A stretch of DNA of 37,414 nt from Deltaproteobacteria bacterium (GTDB lineage: Bacteria > Myxococcota_A > Polyangia > Haliangiales > Haliangiaceae), in assembly GCA_013813765.1 (NCBI GenBank), contig JACCRC010000364.1, positions 1-37,414 on the forward strand, written 5' to 3'. The position numbers and the translations under genes were made by a program. The notes beneath the pieces are model-generated. The model made no database searches and had not been told where the DNA came from. It worked only from the letters and a program-made list of their open reading frames with translations. Within the stretch, counting starts at the first letter, position 1. Each line of letters starts with the position of its first letter. Shown here piece after piece: positions 15,095 to 24,899 of this stretch.

Positions 15095-15790
15095 CTAGGG
15101 AATCGGGAGCGCGATGTCCCGCGCGGCGAACCGGGGGCGGTAGTCCTTCTCGAACGTCCGGGCCAGGATCTCCGCGTAATCACGGGGAGCAGCAAGGCCC
15201 CACGCGCGGTCGGCGGGTGCGATCTGGCCACCGTCAGAGGCGACGACCTCGTTCTCCTTGCCGTAGGTCGCCTCGAGCTCGGCGAACATCTGGGGCAGGG
15301 CGGTGGCGACGATCGCGGGGACCTCGTCGGCGAGCGGTGTCGACAGGAGCCAGTCGAGCAGGTCCCATCCGAAATCGCGGTGGCGCACCTCGTCGCGCAG
15401 GATGCGATCGAGTGCCTCGCGGGCGATCGGCTCGGTGCAGTCCGCTCGCAGGTGACTGAACAGCGGCACCGCGACGGTCTCGCCGAGGCAGAACACGCGC
15501 ACGGCGACCCGCAGGATGTCGAGCTCGAGCTGCTCGGAGCGGCGCGAAAGGCCGAGCTGATCGCGATCGATCGAGGGAGGCTGCGTCCCACCCGCGGCGA
15601 CGTAGACCTCGTGGCTCATTCGCGAGTGCACGAGCTCGTCGGCAACGATCGCGAGCCCCGCTTCGATCAGATCAGGCGGTGCGCCGGCCTGGATCAACCA
15701 CAGCACGAGGTGCTGCGTGACCGCCGCGGACGTGTACTCCGCCGCGATGCGCGCGCGCCACTCCTCGCGAACGGCGTGCGACGCGGTCAC
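15095..15790 (-). CDS. Ferritin-like diiron protein
   Basis: A 231-residue, mostly helical protein with a full six-ligand diiron pattern: E18 (AEYTSAA), E52-x2-H55 (DELVHS), E104 (LGETVAV), E134-x2-H137 (RDEVRH). It is unlike the diiron protein at 5320 outside these motifs, being shorter and lacking the DEARH repeats. The start is a GTG at 15790 overlapping the TGA of the upstream lipoprotein gene (GTGA), so the two are coupled. An upstream in-frame stretch is that lipoprotein gene read in another frame. Having no signal peptide, it is cytoplasmic. It could oxidise a substrate or iron; its neighbours (exported Cys-rich and copper proteins) hint at maturation of a secreted product, which is inference. 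Confidence 0.8.
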   Translation of the reverse strand: MTASHAVREEWRARIAAEYTSAAVTQHLVLWLIQAGAPPDLIEAGLAIVADELVHSRMSHEVYVAAGGTQPPSIDRDQLGLSRRSEQLELDILRVAVRVFCLGETVAVPLFSHLRADCTEPIAREALDRILRDEVRHRDFGWDLLDWLLSTPLADEVPAIVATALPQMFAELEATYGKENEVVASDGGQIAPADRAWGLAAPRDYAEILARTFEKDYRPRFAARDIALPIP

Positions 15791-16245
15791 TTGGGGCAGG
15801 CGACCTGCTGCGGAGGCGGCGGGTTGCACATCACGTTCGGCGGGCAGCGCATCGGCTCGGTCTCGATCTGGCAGGTCTCCGAGCCGTTCCAGCGCACGAC
15901 CTTCATGGGCGCGTTGTGCGCGACCTGCGGCGTGCATGCGTAGTCCGTCGGCGGGGCCGGCCTGCAGGCCGCGTTCGCGGGGCAGTTGATGGCGGCGTAC
16001 GCCCTGCACGTCTCGCCCTCCTTCGTCACCGTCCAGTGCATCTCGTGCGTCGGCTTGGGCTCGACCTGGGCACCCGGGTGCGGAGGGTTCGCCACCACAC
16101 CCATATCTTGTGGCTGCGTCGACGTGACCGGTTGCGGCTGCGGCCGGGGCCCGCGCTGTGGCGGCGGTCCGCTCTGCACCATGCAGCCGGCGATGGTGAC
16201 GACGAACGGGGCGGCGAAGCTTCGACGGAGGGTACGCGCGCTCAT
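15787..16245 (-). CDS. Lipoprotein with two tandem four-cysteine repeats
   Basis: A 152-residue lipoprotein (signal FVVTIAGC, Cys21) with a Pro/Gln-rich linker (about 25-65). The rest is two copies of a roughly 40-residue unit: ETC, then C 7-8 residues on, then CPxNxxC, then xPxPP and a final AC. Spacing is C-x7-C-x5-C-x9-C in the first and C-x8-C-x5-C-x9-C in the second, making eight cysteines that could form disulfides within each unit. I do not recognise a named family. It is coupled to the diiron gene downstream by a GTGA overlap and follows the GDPD-like gene by 18 bp. A TAGTGT hexamer lies 7 nt before the ATG. Confidence 0.75.
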   Translation of the reverse strand: MSARTLRRSFAAPFVVTIAGCMVQSGPPPQRGPRPQPQPVTSTQPQDMGVVANPPHPGAQVEPKPTHEMHWTVTKEGETCRAYAAINCPANAACRPAPPTDYACTPQVAHNAPMKVVRWNGSETCQIETEPMRCPPNVMCNPPPPQQVACPK

Positions 16246-16252
16246 GGCGGGG

Positions 16253-16258
16253 ACACTA
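16253..16258 (-). promoter_or_regulatory. -10-like TAGTGT before the Cys-repeat lipoprotein gene
   Basis: On the minus strand TAGTGT ends 7 nt before the ATG at 16245, in the 18-bp gap between two genes. It is the same hexamer at nearly the same spacing as at 6362-6367. Confidence 0.35.
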
Positions 16259-16263
16259 TCACG

Positions 16264-17088
16264 TCACCGATCGAGCCAGCGGCGCATCAGTCGGGCCTCG
16301 CTGGTGACGAGCTTGTCGGGCTCGTACTGCTGGATCGCCTCGAACGTCTCCGCCGTCGCCGAGAACATCCAGAACACGATCTCGACGTCCATCGACAGCA
16401 GCGCTTCCCATTGCGCGTCGTGGATCCACTGGTCGTGAATCTCGAACGCCGAGAGCGGCACGCCTTCGTAGGTGGACAGCTCCTGGCTCTGCGGATCGAG
16501 CGGCGCGGGCACGCCGAGGATCCCGGCATACTGGTGCGGGATGGGCCGCGAGAACGGCGCGGTGGCCATGATCTCGCGCAGGAGAGCCCCCTCGAACGAG
16601 GAGAACACGACGACGACGTCGCGATTATTCGCGACCGCGCCGTCGGCGATCACCGCGTACATCTCCCACGCGCACATCGCGTGCTGCGTGCGCTGCTCCG
16701 GGGTGTGGCGCGCGGTGTGCGAGACGGCGACGTGCGTCTTCAGCTCGAGCGAGATCTCGAACGGCCCGCCCGAGTAGGTGATGTCGCCGGGCTCTGCGAA
16801 GTGCGCCGCGAGCTCCATCGCAGGCTCGAGCGCGGGCGTCGCGCGCGCGGCATCGAGATCGTGCGCGTAGAGACACGTCGAATCCTCGGCGCGCCAGAAC
16901 GAGTCGAGCTCGATGCCGTCGAACGCGGGACGGCCCTTGTACTCGAGCGCGAGAGATGCCCGCAGCGCCTCGATCGTATCGTCGGCCTGCGCGTCGGTGG
17001 GCTCGACGCAGTTCCCGTTGTGACAGATCACCGCGGGTTGCGGGATGTCGCACGCGACGAGGAGCGCGAGGCTACAGAGGCCGCGCAT
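16264..17088 (-). CDS. GDPD-like phosphodiesterase lipoprotein
   Basis: A 274-residue protein with a short lipoprotein signal (LALLVAC, Cys13). The body fits a glycerophosphodiester phosphodiesterase (PLC-like TIM barrel): HNGN at 23-26 in place of the usual HRGx, then DDTIEAL in place of ENTxxAF, the metal motif GIELD (E60, D62), AHD (H76), a VVVFSSFEG strand resembling the LxSF motif, and a closing VFWMFSATA strand with LVTSEA. Catalytic His and metal ligands thus seem kept, but the Arg of HRG is replaced by Asn, so activity or substrate may differ. The family splits glycerophosphodiesters into an alcohol and glycerol 3-phosphate. Its start lies 17 bp inside the end of the upstream gene, pointing to an operon. 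Confidence 0.68.
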   Translation of the reverse strand: MRGLCSLALLVACDIPQPAVICHNGNCVEPTDAQADDTIEALRASLALEYKGRPAFDGIELDSFWRAEDSTCLYAHDLDAARATPALEPAMELAAHFAEPGDITYSGGPFEISLELKTHVAVSHTARHTPEQRTQHAMCAWEMYAVIADGAVANNRDVVVVFSSFEGALLREIMATAPFSRPIPHQYAGILGVPAPLDPQSQELSTYEGVPLSAFEIHDQWIHDAQWEALLSMDVEIVFWMFSATAETFEAIQQYEPDKLVTSEARLMRRWLDR

Positions 17089-17569
17089 ATTCCACCGTCA
17101 GGAACATCCCGAAGTTCAGCAGGTCGATGAAGTCGCGTCCGGTCGCGAACGAGATCCACTGCGTGGGCAGATCGCCGCCGTGCTTCACGACGAGCGTCGC
17201 CAGCTCGAAGTGCCAGTGGATGCGGAGGCAGTTGATGCTCGGCAGCGTGGCGCCGACGCCGAGCACGAGCTTCTGCTGCAGCTGCGTGCCGCCGGCGATG
17301 CCGATCGTCGACGTGCGCCAGCCCGCGAGCGGGCCCCAGCCACCGTCGGCGACGCCATAGGTCGCGAACAGATCGATGTCGTGCTGCCCGTCGGTCCAGA
17401 ACATCGGATCGAGGACGAGCATCGTGTCGAGCTTGTCGATCGTCAGGCCGCCGCCTGCGCGGATCGGGTGCGCGCCGAGGTCCGCGCGGAGATCGAGCCC
17501 CGCGTGCCAGGATTTGTCCGCGGCGGCCCCGCGCGCCAGCACCAGCAACACGATCACCACCCGGATCAT
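17072..17569 (-). CDS. Exported protein of unknown function, possibly a small beta-barrel
   Basis: A 165-residue protein with a signal peptide (MIRVVIVLLVLARGAAA, cleavage likely before DKSWHAG). The mature part alternates polar and hydrophobic residues and is rich in Gly, Trp and aromatic residues (HAGLDLRADLGAHPI, DIDLFATYGVADGGWG, LVLGVGATLP), as in small outer-membrane beta proteins. I recognise no named family. The ATG at 17569 is chosen because it starts the signal peptide; a longer in-frame start at 17650 would cross the promoter region of the divergent gene. It is first in a run of four minus-strand genes, and its end overlaps the start of the GDPD-like gene by 17 bp. Confidence 0.7.
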   Translation of the reverse strand: MIRVVIVLLVLARGAAADKSWHAGLDLRADLGAHPIRAGGGLTIDKLDTMLVLDPMFWTDGQHDIDLFATYGVADGGWGPLAGWRTSTIGIAGGTQLQQKLVLGVGATLPSINCLRIHWHFELATLVVKHGGDLPTQWISFATGRDFIDLLNFGMFLTVEYARPL

Positions 17570-17599
17570 GGCTGCCTGCGTAACACGGAACGCGCGTGC

Positions 17600-17605
17600 T
17601 ACGCT
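17600..17605 (+). promoter_or_regulatory. -10-like TACGCT before the small helical protein gene
   Basis: TACGCT ends 7 nt before the GTG at 17613, and no Shine-Dalgarno is present. Only 43 bp separate this start from the divergent start at 17569. Confidence 0.4.
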
Positions 17606-17612
17606 GGGCACC

Positions 17613-17957
17613 GTGAGCCGGGACGCGACGACCAAGCTGAGCGCGCTCATCGAGCGAGTGGAGGCGGATCCGACGGCCGCGAGCGGTGCCCGCGCGGAGG
17701 GCGATGCGCTCGCGCTCGAGCTCGAGGGTGAGCTCGCGCTGCGGTGGCGGATCGCTGTCGTGCGCGCGCTGATCGCCGCGCCGCCCGATGGCGATGCCGT
17801 CCGAGAGCTCTACGGCGAGCTGGTCGATCGCTATCGCGACGATCCGGTGCAGCTTGCCCAGCTGAAGGCGATCGGCGACGACATCCGGACCCGCGAGGCC
17901 AGCGGGGAGCTCCCGAGCGCGATGGTTGCTCGCAGCGACCGTCGCAAGAAGCGATAG
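17613..17957 (+). CDS. Small helical protein of unknown function
   Basis: A 114-residue, charged, Ala/Glu/Arg-rich protein predicted to be helical. It begins at a GTG (MSRDATTKLSALIERVEADP) and ends in a basic tail (RSDRRKKR). Phrases such as LALELEGELALRWRIAVVRAL and VRELYGELVDRYRDDPVQL suggest an amphipathic helical bundle. Similar short proteins are frequent in myxobacterial genomes; I cannot name a family. It has no signal peptide or membrane helix. The start is chosen because a -10-like hexamer lies 7 nt before it and the in-frame sequence further upstream is antisense to the exported-protein gene. An inverted repeat (AACCTCC 17968-17974, GGAGGTT 17996-18002) follows the stop. Confidence 0.65.
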   Translation: MSRDATTKLSALIERVEADPTAASGARAEGDALALELEGELALRWRIAVVRALIAAPPDGDAVRELYGELVDRYRDDPVQLAQLKAIGDDIRTREASGELPSAMVARSDRRKKR

Positions 17958-18024
17958 CGCCGTAGGAAACCTCCACACCTCCGCCCACGGGATCGGGAGG
18001 TTACGCGCGGCACGCGGCATGCTT

Positions 18025-18030
18025 TACGAT
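18025..18030 (+). promoter_or_regulatory. -10-like TACGAT before the CotH gene
   Basis: TACGAT ends 8 nt before the ATG at 18039, with no Shine-Dalgarno, so the mRNA would start at or next to the ATG. Confidence 0.45.
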
Positions 18031-18038
18031 GCTGCTCG

Positions 18039-19757
18039 ATGCGCCTCGCCCCCCTGGTCGTGCTGGTCGCCGTGGTTGGTTGCGGAGATGACTCGAATCA
18101 GGCACCCGAGGATGCGGGCGTCGACGTCGGGCAGCCGGATGCGTTTGTCGACCTGACGGGGCCGTACTTCGCGCCCGATCACATCGTCGAGGTGTCGATC
18201 ACGATGGCGCCGAGCGACTGGAACGCGCTGCGGATGCAGACGCGCACGTTCGGCTCGATCATCGAGGGCGACTGCCTCGCGCAGCCGATTCCGAGCCCGT
18301 TCACCGAGTTCTCCGCATCGATCACGATCGACGGCACGACGTTCCCGCAGGTGTCGATCCGCAAGAAGGGGTTCTTCGGCTCGCTCGACATGAACAAGCC
18401 GTCGCTCAAGGTCGACCTCGACGACCTGGTCGCCGACACCACCTACCTCGGCCTCGAGAAGCTGACGTTCAACAACGCGCGGCAGGACTCGTCGCTGGTC
18501 CGACAGTGCCTCGCGTACAAGATCTTCACCGACGCCGGCATCGTGGCGCCGCGCTGCAACTTCGCGCACGTCCGCGTCAACGGCGCGGACCTCGGCATCT
18601 ACGTCAACGTCGAGTCGATCGATCGTCACTTCGCCCGCCGCCGCTACGTGCAGGGCGAGGGCGGGCTGTTCGAGGGAACGCTCTCCGACTTTCGTACGAG
18701 CTGGATGAACACGTTCGACATCAAGGGCAAGGGCGACCGCAGCGACTTGTTGCCCCTGGTCACCGTGCTCGAGACCGCGAGCGACGCGAACCTCGTCACC
18801 GCGCTGGCGCCGCACCTCGACGTCGACAAGTTCATCACCTACTGGGCGATGGAGATGGTCACGAACCACTGGGATGGGTACGCGAACGATCGCAACAACT
18901 TCTTCGTCTACAAGGATCCGAGCACCGGCAAGCTCGACTTCATCCCCTGGGGCGTCGATGCGACGTTCCAGCCGAACGCGACGTTCGGCGGCATCGGCAA
19001 CACGACGGGTCCGATCGCGATCGCGGCGGCGGGACTGCTCACGAACCGGCTGTGGAACAACCCGCCGACGAAGCAGATGATCCTCGACCGCCAGCGCGTG
19101 ATGCTCGCGAACGTCTTCAACGAGACCAAGCTGCTCGCCGAGGTCGCGCGCATGGAGACGTTGATCGGGCCGATCGCGGACTCGGTGTCGGGCACCGGGT
19201 GGCGCAACGGCGTCACCAGCGTGCGCAACTTCATCAACCAGCGGCGCGCGCGGCTTTCCGCGGCGCTCGACGCGGGCCCGGTGTGGAACCAGCCGCTCGC
19301 GGACTATCCGTGCCTCGACGTCGTCGCGAAGGTCACCGGCACGTTCACCGCGACGTACGGCACGCTCGGTGCGACGAATCCGTTCGGGCAGGGCTCCGGG
19401 ACGTTCTCGATCATGATCGGCGGATCGACGACAACGCTGACGCCGGTCGGCGCGACCGCCGGCACGGATGCAGCGTCGGGCACCTCGCTGATCCAGATCT
19501 TCGGGCAGCGCGGCTCCGACGGCCACGTGTTCGCGGTGTCGATCTCGGTGCCGAGGAACATCTTCTTCCCGCGCGGCGTCGACATCGGGTTCTTCGACTC
19601 GATGGGTGCGGTCTACGAGTACAACCCGACGACCGACACCACGCAGCAGGTCGGCATCATGCTCGGCACGATGTCGCTGACGCAGGCGTCATCACAGGCG
19701 AACGCGCCGGTCGCGGGCAGCTTCAGCTCGAACGTCGACGTGCAGGGCACGCCCTAG
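18039..19757 (+). CDS. CotH-family protein kinase-like lipoprotein
   Basis: A 572-residue lipoprotein (LVVLVAVVGC, Cys15) with an Asp/Gly/Pro-rich spacer. Residues about 45-400 match the CotH kinase family: RKKGFFG, LTFNNARQDSSLVRQCLAYKIF, LGIYVNVESIDRHF, then NHWDGYANDRNNFFVYKDP and FIPWGVDATF. CotH proteins have an atypical protein kinase fold and phosphorylate spore-coat proteins in Bacillus; in other bacteria they are exported and their targets are unknown. The last 150 residues form a Gly/Thr-rich beta region (TGTFTATYGTLGA onward) that looks like an extra beta-sandwich. It stands alone on the plus strand, facing an unknown protein gene at its 3' end. Confidence 0.88.
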   Translation: MRLAPLVVLVAVVGCGDDSNQAPEDAGVDVGQPDAFVDLTGPYFAPDHIVEVSITMAPSDWNALRMQTRTFGSIIEGDCLAQPIPSPFTEFSASITIDGTTFPQVSIRKKGFFGSLDMNKPSLKVDLDDLVADTTYLGLEKLTFNNARQDSSLVRQCLAYKIFTDAGIVAPRCNFAHVRVNGADLGIYVNVESIDRHFARRRYVQGEGGLFEGTLSDFRTSWMNTFDIKGKGDRSDLLPLVTVLETASDANLVTALAPHLDVDKFITYWAMEMVTNHWDGYANDRNNFFVYKDPSTGKLDFIPWGVDATFQPNATFGGIGNTTGPIAIAAAGLLTNRLWNNPPTKQMILDRQRVMLANVFNETKLLAEVARMETLIGPIADSVSGTGWRNGVTSVRNFINQRRARLSAALDAGPVWNQPLADYPCLDVVAKVTGTFTATYGTLGATNPFGQGSGTFSIMIGGSTTTLTPVGATAGTDAASGTSLIQIFGQRGSDGHVFAVSISVPRNIFFPRGVDIGFFDSMGAVYEYNPTTDTTQQVGIMLGTMSLTQASSQANAPVAGSFSSNVDVQGTP

Positions 19758-19783
19758 CCTGCAGGCCGGGCGCTCGCACTAGC

Positions 19784-20458
19784 CTAGAGTTTCGAGATCC
19801 GCTGGCTGATCTCGACCACGAGCGCGGAGAACAGCGTCTCGAGCGCCTCGGCCCGGCGGCGCGCGGCGCGCTTGAAGATCGCGCGCGTGCCGAGGAACAC
19901 GCCACCGAGCCACGTGGCGACCGCGGCCGGGATCAGCGGCGGCATGCTGAGGAACGCGATGATCGGGACCATGATCGCGCCGCCGCCGAGCCCACCGCCG
20001 AGGCCGCCGTAGAGCCCGCCGGCGAGCTGGCCGAGCGAGTCGGTGACGAGCAACGACGTCTTGCCGTCGCGCACCGAGACCGTGACCACCGTGAACGGGC
20101 CGGTGGCGCGCGGGTTCGTGCCGGCGGACCACGTCATCGATGACTTCAGCAGCTCGGCGCGCCCGGATTCACGGGTGACGCCGCGGATCAGGTCGATCAG
20201 CGTCTCGAGCTCGTCCTTCGGGTACTCGCCCTCGAACATGTGCGCCAGCTCGAGCCGGAGCGGCGCGCCGTACCAGGGAGCCTTGCGCTTGCGGCTGCCC
20301 GTCGTGGCGACCATTGACTGGCCATGCGCGATCGCGAGGGCTTGCGAGCGTCGGTTCTCCAGCTCGTCGATCTTCTTCCTGGCGACGGCGAGCTCCGCCT
20401 CGAGCGCTTCGATCCGCGCCCGATCCGCATCGCGGTCGTCGCGATAGCTCACCTGCAC
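19784..20458 (-). CDS. Coiled-coil membrane protein of unknown function
   Basis: A 224-residue protein with an N-terminal coiled coil (about 8-40, IEALEAELAVARKKIDELE), a soluble middle part, a Gly-rich hinge (GGLYGGLGGGLGGG) and a hydrophobic hairpin (about 160-190, IMVPIIAFLSMPPLIPAAVATWLGG), then a basic amphipathic tail. The layout suggests an inner-membrane protein with its coiled coil in the cytoplasm. I do not recognise a family. The start codon is uncertain: the GTG at 20458 directly touches a -10-like TAGGAT (20459-20464 on the minus strand), so translation may begin two codons later at the GTG at 20452. It is divergent from the ABC-F gene. Confidence 0.7.
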   Translation of the reverse strand: MQVSYRDDRDADRARIEALEAELAVARKKIDELENRRSQALAIAHGQSMVATTGSRKRKAPWYGAPLRLELAHMFEGEYPKDELETLIDLIRGVTRESGRAELLKSSMTWSAGTNPRATGPFTVVTVSVRDGKTSLLVTDSLGQLAGGLYGGLGGGLGGGAIMVPIIAFLSMPPLIPAAVATWLGGVFLGTRAIFKRAARRRAEALETLFSALVVEISQRISKL

Positions 20459-20507
20459 ATCCTACAGTCCGACCCCACCCCGTGCTATCTACCGGCCGAG
20501 CCGCGTC

Positions 20508-22532
<2,025 letters not shown>

Positions 22533-22549
22533 CGGGGCTTCCCGGGTCG

Positions 22550-22555
22550 TAGTAT
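22550..22555 (+). promoter_or_regulatory. -10-like TAGTAT before the kinase gene
   Basis: TAGTAT ends 9 nt before the GTG at 22565, in the 32-bp gap behind the ABC-F gene. No Shine-Dalgarno is seen. Confidence 0.4.
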
Positions 22556-22564
22556 TCTCGAACC

Positions 22565-23692
22565 GTGGATCTCAGCGGGCAGACCATCGACGGCAAGTAC
22601 GTCCTCGAGAAGATCGCCGGCGAAGGCGGCATGGCCACCGTCTACAAGGCGATGGTCCGCGGTGCCGCGGGGTTCCAGAGGCGCGTCGCGGTCAAGCACA
22701 TCCGCCCCGAGTTCCGCGCGCTCAAGAACTACATCGACATGTTCGTCGAGGAGGCGCGCGTCGGTTCCGAGCTCGCGCACCCGAACATCGTCCAGGTTCA
22801 TGACTTCGTCGGCGAGAACGGCAGCTACTACCTCATCATGGAGTGGGTCGAGGGCATCGACCTCGGCGCGTTCATCCAGGCGTACCGCGAGCAGAAGCAG
22901 CTCGTGCCCTGGCCGCTGGTCGCCGGCATCGGCATCGGCACGCTGCGCGGGCTCGGCGCGGCGCACGAGCGCGTCGGTCCCGACGGTCAGCCCGCACCCG
23001 TGATCCACCGCGACGTCTCGCCCCACAACGTGATGGTCGGCGTCAACGGCGTCGTCAAGCTCAGCGACTTCGGCCTCGCGCGCGCTCGCGACCGCATCGC
23101 CAGCCTCACGGCGCCCGGCACCGTGAAGGGCAAGCTCAGCTACCTCGCGCCCGAGGTCGCGTTCAGCAAGCCGAACACCGTCCAGTCGGATCTGTTCGGC
23201 GTCGGCAACCTCCTGTGGGAGGCGTTGACCGGCGAGCGGCTGTTCGACGGCAAGACCGACGTCGAGATCTTCAAGAAGATCCGCGGCTGCGTCGTGCCAC
23301 CGGTCAGCGCGCGCCGCTCGGATGTTCCGGCCGCGATGCTTGCCGTGCTCGACACTGCGCTCGCGGCGGATCCGGCGAATCGTTACGCGAGCGCCAACGA
23401 GTTCGCGCACGCGCTCGGCCAGGTGATGAAGCAGGCCGTCGGCATCAACCCGGCGACCGCGCTCGGCACGGCGGTCGTCGAGGCGCGAAAGCGGCTCGCC
23501 GGTGAGAGTGACGATCAGGCGATGGCGGAGCACGCGACGCCGATGGGCGGTCAAGACATCGAGTTCTCGTCGGCAGATCTCTCCGTCGAGCCGTTGCCGC
23601 TGACGGCGCGGAAGACCATGCCGCCCGGTGTCACGCAGCCCGCGCTGAAGCCGCAGCCGCCACCGGTTCCGCCCGACAAGAAGAAGCCGTAG
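22565..23692 (+). CDS. Soluble Ser/Thr protein kinase
   Basis: A 375-residue Hanks-type kinase with IAGEGGMATVY (17-27), K44, E63 (EEARVG), HRDVSPHN (148-155), DFG (168-170) and APE (195-197). The C-terminal 90 residues are Ala/Pro-rich and disordered, ending in PPPVPPDKKKP. There is no membrane helix, unlike the other two kinases of the window. The start is a GTG (MDLSGQTIDGKYVLEKI) immediately before the domain. It follows the ABC-F gene and is followed 4 bp later by a Cys-rich lipoprotein gene on the same strand. Target proteins are unknown; a translation-related role through the ABC-F neighbour is only a guess. Confidence 0.92.
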   Translation: MDLSGQTIDGKYVLEKIAGEGGMATVYKAMVRGAAGFQRRVAVKHIRPEFRALKNYIDMFVEEARVGSELAHPNIVQVHDFVGENGSYYLIMEWVEGIDLGAFIQAYREQKQLVPWPLVAGIGIGTLRGLGAAHERVGPDGQPAPVIHRDVSPHNVMVGVNGVVKLSDFGLARARDRIASLTAPGTVKGKLSYLAPEVAFSKPNTVQSDLFGVGNLLWEALTGERLFDGKTDVEIFKKIRGCVVPPVSARRSDVPAAMLAVLDTALAADPANRYASANEFAHALGQVMKQAVGINPATALGTAVVEARKRLAGESDDQAMAEHATPMGGQDIEFSSADLSVEPLPLTARKTMPPGVTQPALKPQPPPVPPDKKKP

Positions 23693-23696
23693 CGTC

Positions 23697-24899
23697 GTGC
23701 TCGCGCGGGCGTGGGTCGCGGTGGTGATCTTGTGCGGCTGCACGGTGCCGTACGGTGCGTACCTCGAGGTCGATGGCCGCGCCGCGGGGATCACGTACGA
23801 CCGCGTCCAGTTCTTCTTCGGAAAGTACGCGGGCGACCAGCTCCCGACGTCGCCGAAGCACATCCCTGCGACGGCCGATGTCGCCGAGCCAGGCACGCTG
23901 TTCAAGCGCTTGTTCGCGGAGACCGACCTTCAGGAGCTCGGCGCACTCGACGCGACGTTCACGTACTACCTCCCTCCGCGCGCAACGTCGCAGGGCCTCG
24001 GCGAGTACGTCGTCGCGGTAGCGTTCGTAGGTGACAAGCCCGTAGGCATCGCGGAGGTCACCGACTTCAAGATCCCGAGCGCGGAGATCTGGCGCTATCC
24101 GATGCCGCTCGTGCCGGTCGATCGCGAGGACTTCGAGCTCTGGGGCAACCAGAAAGCGGACTGCGTCCGCTGGAAGCGAGCACGCGCGCTCGGCCAGGTG
24201 ATGACGACGCTCGCGGTGGTGCGGCCCGATGATCACGACTGCGACGGGTTCGCGGACAAGGACGACTGCGCCGAGCTCGAGTACTGCGCCGACTCGGCGA
24301 TGCGCTGCGACGGCCGCGCGGTGTGCTTCCTGGAGGCGACGTGTCAGATCGGCGCGTGCTCGAACGTGCGCGGCACGGCGGCGAGCATTCCGGCGAAGAC
24401 CTGCGCTCCGACCGCATGCATCGGTGAGGCTGCCTGCAACTCGTGCCGCGGCGAGCCCGACATCGCGATGTGCCTCGACGCGGCGCACTGGGATCACCCG
24501 GAGCTGAAGTTCCCGGTCACGAGCGGCGAGCGGTTGTGCGCGACGCCGAGCTACGGAGTGCTGTTCCCGCTGCCGGGCGGCAAGGCGTGCACGGCACCGC
24601 GGATCGAGCTGCCGGTCGGCAACCGATTCCCGAATGGATACCGGATCGACGCCACCCCCGATAACGTCGGCTGCAAGCTGACGATCACCGAGCCGCAGGT
24701 CGCGACCAAGCTGACAGGTCACCTCCACGCGCTGCTGTCGATCGCCGACGCATCGTCGGGCACCGGGCGTACGACGATCCTGATCGCACTGACTCCGATC
24801 GCCGGCGACTGCTCGCTCGGCACCACCTATCACCAGCCCGGCATCGACTACGGCATCTGCCCGTCGACAACTAACCGGTCGGCGACTCCACGGCCTTGA
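23697..24899 (+). CDS. Cys-rich lipoprotein with a DCDG calcium-type motif
   Basis: A 400-residue lipoprotein beginning MLARAWVAVVILCGC (lipid Cys15). The first half holds a beta-type domain; in the middle is HDCDGFADKDDC, the D-x-D-G-x-x-D-x-D-x-C pattern of the 'putative metal-binding motif' common in myxobacterial surface proteins and related to thrombospondin type-3 calcium repeats. A cluster of about 14 cysteines follows (CADSAMRCDGRAVC, CQIGACSN, CNSCRG), implying a disulfide-rich domain. The function is unknown; surface adhesion or substrate binding is plausible. It starts with GTG 4 bp after the kinase stop and ends 29 bp inside the convergent apaH gene. Confidence 0.75.
   Translation: MLARAWVAVVILCGCTVPYGAYLEVDGRAAGITYDRVQFFFGKYAGDQLPTSPKHIPATADVAEPGTLFKRLFAETDLQELGALDATFTYYLPPRATSQGLGEYVVAVAFVGDKPVGIAEVTDFKIPSAEIWRYPMPLVPVDREDFELWGNQKADCVRWKRARALGQVMTTLAVVRPDDHDCDGFADKDDCAELEYCADSAMRCDGRAVCFLEATCQIGACSNVRGTAASIPAKTCAPTACIGEAACNSCRGEPDIAMCLDAAHWDHPELKFPVTSGERLCATPSYGVLFPLPGGKACTAPRIELPVGNRFPNGYRIDATPDNVGCKLTITEPQVATKLTGHLHALLSIADASSGTGRTTILIALTPIAGDCSLGTTYHQPGIDYGICPSTTNRSATPRP

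Noticed and set aside
17968..18002. AACCTCC / GGAGGTT inverted repeat before the CotH gene as a terminator or operator
   Set aside because: Only 7-bp arms with a 21-nt loop and no T-tract; too weak to list as a feature.
18024..19526. A 500-codon minus-strand frame antisense to the CotH gene
   Set aside because: Arg/Val/Asp-rich with no motif, while the plus strand shows a lipoprotein signal and CotH blocks.
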